Shown here: in pieces, positions 45,201 to 55,300 of the stretch
Layout of the letters: each line of letters opens with the position of its first letter
Position numbering within the stretch: position 1 is the stretch's first letter
Translations under genes and position numbers: made by a program
Source of the DNA: Ianthella basta
Taxonomy: Eukaryota; Porifera; Demospongiae; Verongiida; Ianthellidae
NCBI GenBank assembly: GCA_964019415.1
Contig: OZ025886.1
Span: 151,788-215,787, forward strand
Length of the DNA: 64,000 nucleotides
Direction of reading: 5' to 3'
The notes under the pieces: generated by a model
What the model was told of the DNA's origin: nothing
What the model saw: only the letters and a program-made list of their open reading frames with translations
Database searches by the model: none

Positions 45201-46821
45201 CGGTGCCCGTTAGTCGCTGAATCCAGGGTCCGTAGCCACCACCGTTTCGTGAGGAGTAGTCCAGATTCTGGTGGTGGTTTCTCTGACTCGCCTTTGGACT
45301 CGCAATCCATGGGGAGTGCCATCTTCTATGCGCTAGATAGTGGCAGGGGGTTGTCACCCAGGACGTTCCCCCTGCTGCTGGCCCAGGCTTGCCCAGGGTC
45401 CTGCCATCACAGCACTTCGTGCTGTGGGCAGATTTCAAGGTTCAAGGTTCAAGGAGTACATGTTGGGCTACTTGATGTCAGAAAGTTCACTCTAACGTGT
45501 AATGAGTGTCTGACCCCAACTCCTTGTCTCTCCCCAACCCCCACAGAACCCTCTCCCCCACAGAATCTCCGTCAAGTAGGTGGTTATGTGACCACTTCCA
45601 GTGTCCGACTGCAGTGGGATGCCCCAGACACTCCCAATGGGAACATCGCACTATTCAAGGTGACATACTCTGAAGGCTTACAAGAGTTCAACAAATTAAT
45701 GACCATTATAACTAACCATGCATGCCACCCCTCCTCCTCTCCCATAAATACTTCTGGATTCCCATTATCCCTCACCCCCCGGTAAACTCCTTCCCCTCCC
45801 TCCCTGTCCATCCTACTCTTTCTGCCTCCCATCCACCATCCCTGAGTCCGTCCCCTCCCCTCCCCATCCCCTCTCCCTCCCCTCTCCTCCCCCTCCCCTC
45901 TCCTCCCCTCCCCCTCCCCTCCCCTCCCCTCCCCATACCCATCCCCTCCCTCTCCCTCCCTCCCCCTCCCCTCGCCCTTCCTCCCCCTCCCCCTTCCCCC
46001 TCCCTCTGTAGGTGTACTACCAATCTGGAAGAGCTGCCCGCCAGTACCAGGTCAGTGACTGGTACGGCCAAGAGTATGTGGTCTTGGACGGGTTGGACCC
46101 CAACACCGAGTACTACATCACTGTGACAGCTGTGACGGTCACACTTGAGAGTGACAGAAGTAATGGACTCAGGGTGATGACACTTCCTGTGGGTGAGTAC
46201 CATATCACACACACAACACACACAACACTATGTGTACATGTGAGCATTTGTGAGTATGTGAACATTTGAGTGTATGCATGTATATACATATATACTTGGA
46301 AGCACATGTGTGTGTGAGAGAACTTACCGTCATGTGTGTGTGTATGCAGTGCGCATGTGTGTGTCTGTTTGTGCTATGTGAGTCATGTTCTCTCTTGTTC
46401 CCTTGTAGGAGCTGCTGGTGGCAAATCAATGATTTGGATTGTTGCTGTGATTTTGATAGCACTAGCAATAGCAGCCATTGTTGTATTGGCTGTGGGCAAT
46501 GGGTGAGTGTGATGTCATGTGATGTCATGTGAAGTCATGTGGTGTTGTGTAATGTCAATATACCATGCACACTGCACATCACCGTACCTGCCATAGCCTA
46601 CCTGGTCTGTTCGTACAATGTGTGTCTGTCTGTGCAAATGATGAAGGTTTGCTCCACTCACTGCTCTTCCACTTCCTAGTTTGTTTCTCCTGGTGAATCG
46701 GCACTGCCATAAAAAGAGTGAGAAGGCACACAAATACTTCTCTGTTGAACTGAAGGAGAGAGGAGAGCAGGAGAAAGATGCTGAGGGCACCAATGATGAC
46801 AAGAAGACCACACCACCCTGA
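42233..46821 (+). CDS. Gene E: shortened receptor (one Ig, short stalk, two FN3, TM), seven exons (490 aa)
   Basis: Exons: 42233-42284, 42456-42728, 44351-44968, 45547-45659, 46012-46192, 46409-46502, 46680-46821. The signal exon and the tail are near copies of gene D. The first Ig exon is absent: sequence jumps from the gene D-like intron text (CTCCCGCCTTTTAATGT) straight to the intron before the inner Ig. The stalk exon has lost its 5' part with the VEV repeat and SRCR domain. The only usable acceptor seen is AATACTCCAG/TG inside the old exon, which restores phase 1. FN3 number 1, FN3 number 2 and the TM helix (MIWIVAVILIALAIAAIVVL) are intact. The tail ends DDKKTTPP as in D. It could be a working short receptor or an early pseudogene; the open frame throughout favours the former. 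Confidence 0.7.
43061..43265. repeat. Head-to-head copies of a hammerhead-like retroelement end
   Basis: Arms of about 85 bp (TCAGAAAGGGTTGGTTCTCC ... GCCGACGTTTCGACCAGATG) are inverted about a 7-bp centre near 43175. Each arm includes AGACCAGAGCATCTGGTCG followed by AAACGTC, the stem II and GAAAC part of a hammerhead-like motif. Confidence 0.6.
43454..43650 (-). mobile_element. Third copy of the hammerhead-like retroelement end
   Basis: Minus strand reads CCTGAAGAAGACCAGAGCAT then CTGGTCGAAACGTCGGC: a CTGANGA core, a closed stem-loop and GAAAC in the order of a type I/III hammerhead. It shares its flank GAAGTGAGGGCTTCTCAGCT with the copy at 43061. Penelope-like elements and their short derivatives are the usual carriers. 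Confidence 0.5.
43975..44250 (-). mobile_element. LINE-derived fragment in gene E intron (sister of 29310-29600)
   Basis: Antisense sequence closely matches the gene D intron fragment (for example GCTGACTTTATTTCCAATCC). Same age as, or older than, the D/E duplication. Confidence 0.45.
44981..45453. mobile_element. 473-bp retroposon insert in gene E intron, 10-bp target duplication
   Basis: GAGTACATGT at 44971-44980 is repeated at 45454-45463, and gene D's intron has no insert. The insert starts GTGACGTCACCAAAATGGCG and ends in a GGTTCAAGGTTCAAGG short tandem tail. Target duplication plus a repeated 3' tail is the signature of non-LTR (SINE/LINE-driven) insertion. No clear tRNA or 5S head was recognised. 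It starts only 12 bp after the exon donor, which stays intact. Confidence 0.65.
45785..46008 (+). repeat. C/T-rich tract before the FN3 acceptor of gene E
   Basis: CCCTCCCCTCCCC-type run ending in CCCTCTGTAG. Confidence 0.8.
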
Positions 46822-47470
46822 CATGCATGTATGCTGGGGGAAGCGTAGAGAGAGCAGTGAACTGCAGTAAATAGGTCATGAACAATTTAGTGAGCAGTGA
46901 ACAACAACTTGTGGCATTAATAGTCTACCTGGTCAATTAATATAATTATTTCAATGTGTTATTAGTACTGTGTCTGCACTAGCTAGCTGTCTTCAAACCA
47001 AGTAGCTAGCTACATTGTGTGTGTAGCTTGGGGTCTGTTCAGAATGTAAATGTTGATGGATAGGCGTAATGCCAAGCTGCCTACCTCCACCCCCTCCTTC
47101 TCCCAGTAGATTGAGCCCATGCATGCAGTAGGGATGCATTAAGAGCACTTTTGCATGGGATCCCAGTTGTAATATAGTTGGCCATGCATGTGTTGTCTAC
47201 AAGTAGGAAGGCAAGCACGCCACCAAGACCTCATATGCAGGTTGCAGTTGACAGACAAGTCTCCACAGCTAATAGTGGCCGCGTGTTGCTGATCGAATAG
47301 ACAGGTTAAAAAAAGTCAACCGAGAGCTCGACCCGAGCAATTTCAGAACCTAAGTCCCCACTCGACAGTATGTGCTATGGCAACTTCCGGTAATTAGGAG
47401 CACTTTTCATGAGATATTTATATCAGCTATATTACAGTAGGCAAGGTTGCTCGGGAAGTGAACACACAAC
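46822..47470. other. Intergenic between genes E and F
   Basis: No gene recognised. It contains the presumed promoter of gene F. Confidence 0.4.
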
Positions 47471-47719
47471 ATGAAAGTGTTTCCCGTCGTCTTTAGCTTG
47501 TTCACTTTGTATGGTGAGACGTCCACACACGCACCCTTCGTTCCCAAACGTGTGCTATTATTCCGCCCCCTCTGTCTGTAGCGCTGCTCGCCCAGCATAT
47601 TCTTGGGCAGAGTACGTCCCCGACGCCCTCAAGTACAGTTCACCCGACTACCTCCAGCCAACCCCCGGTTCTGAATACTCCAGGTGTGGTGTGTGTGTGC
47701 GTGCGTGTGTGTGTGCGTG

Positions 47720-47808
<89 letters not shown>

Positions 47809-48353
47809 ACATGCATGAGAGTGATATAAGAGCAGTTGATATGTGTTGACTCACAATTGTTGTGTGAGTCTGTTCAATGCAGCTGCTACTTACCTGTAAC
47901 TGAGAGTTCACTTTGTCACCTTTTGTGTGTAGGGGCTACCACAAGTGTCTTGACCTATCAGATTGTCATCCTGATCTGTGTTGTGGTCTTTGTCGTCCTG
48001 TTTGGATTAGCAGTGTGAGTTGTTTGACCTCACACACTGGAGGCTGAGTAAGGACAGCAGTTTGCATCAGTGCTATCTAGGTCTTACACCAGTTTGTCCT
48101 GACAAGTGTAGGCTGGGGGGGGGGAATAATATTGCCACCTTGCAGTGGTTAATAATTGATTTTGTTGCCTTTGACATTATGCTCATTGCAATGTTGTCCT
48201 TTGTTGCTTGTTGTGTACAGCGTGCTGGTGGTGGTCTGTCTGAGCTCTAAGAGGGACAAGCACAGGTCTCGTTTCAGTATAGCAGTGACCAAGCGAAGTG
48301 TTGATGATGAAGAGGAAGAACACACCATAGTCACCTGCTACTGTTGGAGGTGA
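47471..48353 (+). CDS. Gene F: minimal receptor paralogue (signal, linker, TM, tail), four exons (119 aa)
   Basis: Exons: 47471-47513, 47582-47683, 47933-48014, 48221-48353. The signal peptide MKVFPVVFSLFTLYGALLAQ is followed by a 30-residue Ser/Thr/Pro linker (STSPTPSSTVHPTTSSQPPV). A TM helix (QIVILICVVVFVVLFGLAV) and a 40-residue tail follow. The tail ends DDEEEEHTIVTCYCWR, the same end as gene C (DDEEDHTTLTCYCWG), and intron phases (1,1,2) match the family's terminal exons. There is no Ig or FN3 domain. It could be a signalling adaptor or co-receptor using the shared tail, or a relic after exon loss. The open frame and conserved tail favour a working protein. Confidence 0.7.
47690..47808. 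repeat. (GT)n microsatellite in gene F intron 2
   Basis: About 45 uninterrupted GT units plus an imperfect lead-in; it begins within 10 bp of the exon 2 donor GTGTGG. Confidence 0.95.
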
Positions 48354-48785
48354 TGAACTGCCCCACAATATACAGTGCTCCTATGAATACACTTATATTT
48401 CTGCTTGCACGCTTTTTATAATTTATGCCTCACCTGCACTTCCCCACTGTGTTATGATGTTGCCGAAACCAGCATGTGTTTGTCGTATGTTGCCATGGCA
48501 GTGAACAATGCTATGTTTATATATACAGTGTACTGGTGTGGTTAAACAGTGGCAGGAAGGTGGAATGGATGCAGTAGGAAAGGGCAGGAGTGGGAAGCAG
48601 CCAAACTCATAGTATATACTCTCCCACAGTCAAAACGTTGCTATTTTTAGAATGATGTCCTGCAGGCAGTTGGAGGTGGACGCATATTGCATAGACACTT
48701 CCCGATGTTATCCCATTGGCACTAGTCAACCCATTTGCTACACCACCAAGGCTTACAACCTTGTTCTTTGTGACGCTTGTGTGAG

Positions 48786-49260
48786 CATGTGATGCGTGTG
48801 CATGATGTACGTGTGGTGTGTGATGTGTGTGTGTGATGTGTGTGTGATGTGGGGTGGGGTGTGTGATGTGTGTGTGATGTGGGGTGGTGTGTGTGGTGTG
48901 TGTGATGTGCATGATGTGAGGTGGTGTGTGGTGTGTGTGATGTGTGATGTGAGGTGGTGTGATGCGTGTGCATGATGTACGTGTGGTGTGTGATGTGTGT
49001 GTGTGTGATGTGGGGTGGTGTGTGTGGTGTGTGTGTGATGTGCATGATGTGAGGTGGTGTGTGGTGTGGTGTGTGTGATGTGTGATGTGAGGTGGTGTGG
49101 TGTGTGTGTGATGTGAGGTGGTGTGGTGTGTGTGTGATGTGAGGTGGCGTGTGTGGTGTATGTGATGTGAGGTGGTATGTGGTGTGTGTGTGATGTGTGA
49201 TTGTGGTGTTGTGTGTGTTGTGTGTGATGTGTAGTGATGTGTAGTGATGTGTAGTGATGC
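48786..49260. repeat. TGTGATG-rich imperfect repeat
   Basis: GTGTGTGATGTGAGGTGGTG variants for about 470 bp. Frames rich in His/Thr on the other strand are compositional. Confidence 0.9.
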
Positions 49261-49689
49261 ATGGGACAGCGTGTATGTGATGTGTTAACAGTGTGTGTAT
49301 GTAGCTTGCCTCCTATTGCACAAAGCAGGCTCGGTATTGCTGCAGCTGATGACCTCTTTAATAGAATGGGTATACACCTGGTTCTTATTGTACCGGTGTG
49401 CCGCTTCAGTTTTATTGTAGACGGGTCACTGACAAGATCGATGCAAGTCTTCATCTGAACTGCAGCAGCTCTCAAAGCAGTGTTGCTGTATTGTGTGTAG
49501 TGTGGCCCTAGCACCATTGTGGCCGAGGTACATGCTAACAGTGGTGACAAGTACCTCAGCAGAGGTGCTAAGTACCCCAGGGAAGAAGACAGACACCCTG
49601 GGGAGTCTGCAAGTACCCCAATGAAGTCATGCAATACCTCAGTAAAAATATGATTTGTCCCAGGAATACCTCAAAACCCATACACCCCT

Positions 49690-49980
49690 CCCTCGCGCAC
49701 ACGCACGCACACACATACACACGCACACACACACACACACATGCACACACACACACACACACACACATACACACATACACGCACACACATGCACGCACAC
49801 GCATGCACACACATGCACGCACACGCACACACACACACGCACACTCACACACACACACACATACACACACGCACACACATGCACGCACACGCATGCACAC
49901 ACATGCACGCACACACACGCACACACACACACACGCACACACTCACACACTTACACACATACACACACACATGCACACAT
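49690..49980. repeat. Compound (AC)n microsatellite with higher-order units
   Basis: ACACACATGCACGCACACGC blocks occur more than once, so the array is a repeat of repeats. Confidence 0.95.
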
Positions 49981-50760
49981 GTATGGGTGGAATATCTTTG
50001 AACGAACTTATGAACAAGGAGACGTCACCATTCAAAGACCAGTAACTGCCAACATGCTGGTGAGTGTGGTATGGTGGAACATGTGTGGTGCATGTGGGTG
50101 CACGTGTGTATGTCCCCCCACAGGAAGTAGCAGTGTAGGCACATGTAGGTTTGGTACGGGCCCAGGGGCTGTCTGTGCTAGGTCAGTAGTTCAGCTGTTT
50201 CGGTATCTGTTTGACACGACAAGCAAGCGTGCACCTCCGTTGCTGTGTGGACACGTAATCCTTTGTGCTTGAGTGCTTGGTTCACTGTGGTCCAGGCACC
50301 AATCACTTCCTACTGACATGGCACCACTGAGGTGGTGCGGCAGAATGGCTTATAGGGGACCGAAAGACCCCTGAACAAATACACCAATCCTCAACACACA
50401 GCTGTGACGGGGTAATTGGATGTGTGCGCATCTTTGAGCAATTTGCCGGTGAGTTTAAACAATGTACTGGTGGAGCTCTTAGGTGGTGTAGGTGAGGGAG
50501 CTCTTAGGTGGTGTAGGTGAGGGTGCTGCAGGGTGCCTGTATCCATTGGGTAGTTTTAGTGTGGAACATGAAACCTCCCCCTGTTCCTTCCCCTAGCTGT
50601 TCCCTAACCATAACCCTGACCCTAGCCCCTGCTGCAGTTCCCCTGTGTGCCAACTATTGTGATAAGTCACACACTTTGACACTTTACTACGAAGCTTTAG
50701 TTTAAATTCATTAACATTGTATCTATAACCAGATACTGTGTTGTTATACTCCTGGACACT
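49981..50760. other. Intergenic stretch between genes F and G
   Basis: Only a two-copy GGAGCTCTTAGGTGGTGTAG repeat (about 50475-50525) stands out. No gene recognised. 49540-49600 has AGTGGTGACAAGTACCTCAG-like text, which may be a decayed piece of the receptor stalk repeat. Confidence 0.35.
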
Positions 50761-50762
50761 GT

Positions 50763-51694
50763 CCATGTAGCTAGCTAGCTCTACCCAGTGAACACCGTAC
50801 TTGTAGCTAGCTAGCTCTACCCAGTGAACGCCGTACTAGACCTTGTAGCTAGCTAGCTCTACCCAGTGAACGCCGTACTAGACCTTGTAGCTAGCTAGCT
50901 CTACCCAGTGAACGCCGTACTAGACCTTGTAGCTAGCTAGCTCTACCCAGTGAACGCCGTACTAGACCTTGTAGCTAGCTAGCTCTACCCAGTGAACGCC
51001 GTACTAGACCTTGTAGCTAGCTAGCCCTACCCAGTGAACGCTGTACTAGTCCTTGTAGCTAGCTAGCCCTACCCAGTGAACGCCGTACTAGACCTTGTAG
51101 CTAGCTAGCCCTACCCAGTGAACGCCGTACTAGACCTTGTAGCTAGCTAGCCCTACCCAGTGAACGCCGTACTAGACCTTGTAGCTAGCTAGCCCTACCC
51201 AGTGAACGCCGTACTAGACCTTGTAGCTAGCTAGCCCTACCCAGTGAACGCCGTACTAGACCTTGTAGCTAGCTAGCCCTACCCAGTGAACGCCGTACTA
51301 GACCTTGTAGCTAGCTAGCCCTACCCAGTGAACGCCGTACTAGACCTTGTAGCTAGCTAGCTCTACCCAGTGAACGCCGTACTAGACCTTGTAGCTAGCT
51401 AGCCCTACCCAGTGAACACCGTACTAGTCCTTGTAGCTAGCTAGCCCTACCCAGTGAACGCCGTACTAGTCCATGTAGCTAGCTAGCTCTACCCAGTGAA
51501 CGCCGTACTAGACCTTGTAGCTAGCTAGCCCTACCCAGTGAACACCGTACTAGACCTTGTTGCTAGTTAGCTCTACCCAGTGAACACCGTACTAGACCTT
51601 GTAGCTAGCTAGCTCTACCCAGTGAACGCCGTACTAGACCTTGTAGCTAGCTAGCTCTACCCAGTGAACACCGTACTAGACCTTGTAGCTAGCT
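50763..51694. repeat. 42-bp minisatellite (GTAGCTAGCTAG...CCCAGTGAACGCCGTACTAG)
   Basis: About 22 units with TAGCTCTACC/TAGCCCTACC and AACGCC/AACACC variants, directly abutting. Confidence 0.95.
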
Positions 51695-51699
51695 ATGTA

Positions 51700-52305
51700 A
51701 CTCTACTCCAGGTGAATGGAAAATGCTTACGGTTATTGTCACGTAATGGTTACTGAACGGTGAGCGGTAAAACGTTAACTGTTATAGTGACTGTTAGCCA
51801 GTCACTGAAGGTCAATGAAGAGTGTATTGGTGCAGCTCGGTATTCAGTGCTGGAGAAAGAGGGAAGTGGGTTCTTAGCTAGCTCCGCTCCAGTCAATGGA
51901 CGCTGTCCTCTTTCATACCGTGGGGAAGTTACTTTCTGGAACACATGTAACACTTTGAGAGCTGTCATGTCACCACAGCAAGTCAGAGTGAAAATTCTCA
52001 AACATTTAGACAAATGTATTAGGAATGAGTGTGTGTCTACAGCTTTAATAGATAATAAACATACAGTCAAAATAAATTGTAGTAATAATTATAGCATTAA
52101 AACATTATATGCAGAACAGTAATATAAATTGACTGTAATATTGCTGTATTATTGTGCTTTGATTTTTGGTGCATATCCGTTTGGCTGTGTCACTATTGAC
52201 CCATTTAGTGCATGACCTCCTGCAGAGCCACTCAGCGGAACTGTTGGGAGAGTGACCCGAGTGGTGGGCAGTCACTAGTGCAGGACAGCTCAACAGAGCA
52301 AGACA
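51700..52305. other. Upstream region of gene G
   Basis: An open plus-strand stretch of about 120 codons (51760-52122) has no recognisable domain and lacks a good ATG, so I do not call it a gene. Confidence 0.3.
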
Positions 52306-55300
52306 ATGCATCGCCACGGGCTTCTGCTTACCCTGTGTCTTGCCCTGCCAACAGGTGAGTGGGGAGGGGGAGACTGGGGTGAGTGGGGGACTGGGGTGAG
52401 TGGGGGGGGGGAGAGTGGGGGGACTGGGGTGAGTGGGGGACTGGGGTGAGTGGGGGGACTGGGGTGAGTGGGGGGACTGGGGTGAGTGGGGGGGGGAGAG
52501 TGGGGGGACTGGGGTGAGTGGGGGACTGGGGTGAGTGGGGGGACTGGGGTGAGTGGGGGGGACTGGGGTGAGTGGGGGACTGGGGTGAGTGGGGGGACTG
52601 GGGTGAGTGGGGGACTGGGGTGAGTGGGGGACTGGGGTGAGTGGGGGGACTGGGGTGAGTGGGGGGGACTGGGGTGAGTGGGGGGACTGGGGTGAGTGGG
52701 GAGTAAGTATTCTCTTCATGAAATTATATAGGTAGGCCCAAAGGGCAGATGCACCCTGAAGGGCAGGACAAGTAATGTAGTTAAGCGTGTTAGGGTGCAT
52801 GCTAAGCGCTTGTCACCGAGATGAGAGTGAAGTCTAATATGCAATGTGAAGCAAACATGAAGGGATGTAATAAATGCTGAAGGGCACACAAGAGCTGCAA
52901 AGGGAACGGTACCCTTTCCAAAGGGATCAGAGAGAACACAGGGAGGGAAGGGGACTGGTGGGGTGGGGTGGGAGGGGTGGGAGGTTGGAGGTAGACTGTA
53001 TGTGATCCACAGTTTTTCTGCTGTTGCTGGTCCTCTTGTTCTGCTGTTGCTGGTCCTCTTGTACGCACTGCTGTTGCTGGTCCTCTTGTTCTGCTGTTGC
53101 TGGTCCTCTTGTACGCACTGCTGTTGCTGGTCCTCTTGTTCTGCTGTTGTGTGCTAGCTACGTGGTCCAGCTAGAGTAGACATGCATGTGGAGGTCACTC
53201 CCTCCTAGGCAATGCTTGATGCGCTTTCTGTCTTGTTCCAGGACTTCTAGTCACTGCACAGGATGACACACAATGTGCACTGACATTCGGTTTGGAGTTG
53301 GATCAAAATAATCGTGCAGTATTCACTGGCCTCACAAATGAGGAATTGGCATCTTTTAACGGTGGTTCCAACATTGGTCACAGACTGATTTGCGGCTGTG
53401 CCACCCGTGGAATCACTCCTCTACGATGGTTGGATGTGAATGGAGAGGAGCTTCCTAAAAACAGAGGGACCCGCCTGGTTGACTACAAGACAGTTAAAGC
53501 CCGTGTAGGGTCTAATGTGCGTCTTCGCATCAACAAAGATGGTTTCTCCTGTGCTCAGGCTGGTAGCTACACGTGTGTTGTTGGGAACAACACCAGGAGT
53601 GTACTGGTGACACCAATTGGTGAGTGCAGTGGGTAGTGTGTGTAGAAGTGACTCATTGGCAATGTGCACCAATCAGTAGACAGGAGTCTCAGTGATAACA
53701 TATACAGTAGTGGTACATTGTGTTGGGTCCACAGACACCACACGTCACACGTCTGTAGCATGACACACTGTCTACATGTCTTCACTGATGGAGCTGTGTA
53801 TTGAGCTGGTGATGTCACTGCTTCTCAGGTCAGGAGTGTGGCCCTGTGAATGTTTCCGTGACAACCAGCCCCCCCAGTCCAGTTAGTATTGGGACGAACC
53901 TCACCCTCCAGTGCTCAGCAGACGACCCAATTGACTCAAATCTCACGTACAAGTGGCTCATGAATGGTATCCAGATCCGTGGAGAGTCCTCCCCCACCCT
54001 GATGTTGGAAGTGGCGGGCCCAGAGGATGGAGGGACCTACACCTGCCGTGTCAGCAACAGAGCTGGACAGGGAGAAGCTAACGTCACTGTGGAAGTGATT
54101 GGTGAGTGGCTAACTGTTGCTGGTGTGTAGTATGGCTATGGTTGGACGAATATAGGTACAAGTGTGTGTGGCTGAGTGTCTCCTTGCCTATTTGTCCTAT
54201 ATGATTATCAGAGAGTACGGTAGTACTCTCTATGTAGGGATGGTGTTTCGAATTCGCAATACATTGGTATAGGAACGAAATCGCGAAAAGCGCCAAACAA
54301 AGCTAGGTAGGGTTAAATACCAACTATTCTTAAACTTAACTGACCTGGAAGGCAAGCGAACATGGTCTGTCGGCGAGAAAATGACATTCGAAAACATCCA
54401 TTTTCGTCTTCACATTCTTCATATTCTTCTTCGCCAGCTGTAACTGACAAACAGAGTTAGCTGTCGAACTAATTTCAAAACGAAGCTACTGCAAATTAAT
54501 CGTACTGTATTCTTTTGTAGGTTATAAACCGCCGCTAGCAAGTATCACTCATTACGGTTATCGGGTCTGTCCGGAGACGTAGTTACGCGCTAGACGCCAT
54601 TTTACAATGACGTTGACGACCGGCAGTTTTCCGACTACTGTTCCTTCAATGCCTGCTCAATAGCCTCCCACGACCGTCAGATATCCTAACGGAGGCGCAT
54701 ACAAAACAAGATTCGGTCTAAGTTAGCTTGCGCGTCGTTTCAAAGGATATCCGTGGTTCATGCATATCCCGCCATTTTTAATTAATACTCGGTAAGCTTC
54801 CGGTCACCGTTACCCACTATTTTCGGTGGCCTATATAGCCCGGAAAAGTGCTAGCTGAGGCACTCCAGGAATACGGCCCTATAACTGCATGGATGTCCTG
54901 TGGGTACAACTTAGCATGTGTAACTTGCACACTATAAAAAGCACAGAAACTAGCATTAATAAAAATTTTCTACAAAAATAGTAGGAATGTAGGGATGGCA
55001 CAAAAAGTACAGAAACAAGTAAAGGCTGTTACACAGTGGAGCATTAACCATGGTCCCTACATTCAAGGGTGTAGGACTATAAGGTGCGACATTCTTGAAT
55101 GTAGGGACCATGGTTAATGCTCCACTGTGTAACTGCCTTTACTTGTTTCTGTACTTTTTGTGCCATCCCTACAGTCCTACTATTTTTGTAGAAAATTTTT
55201 ATCAATGCTATATTACCTAAAATGCCAATGTGTCCACTTGTTAGTACATGTGAAAGGTGTTATTCAAGAACCATGTGAATAAGACCATGTTGTTCAAATG

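Noticed and set aside
48722-49634. Minus-strand His/Thr-rich frames
   Set aside because: Compositional product of the TGTGATG repeat.
49655-50272. Plus-strand His/Thr-rich frame of about 205 codons
   Set aside because: A translated (AC)n microsatellite.
50763-51694. CRISPR-like or centromere-like array
   Set aside because: A simple 42-bp minisatellite of only about 22 units without spacers.
51760-52122. 120-codon plus-strand open frame
   Set aside because: No ATG at its start, no recognisable domain and no splice context.
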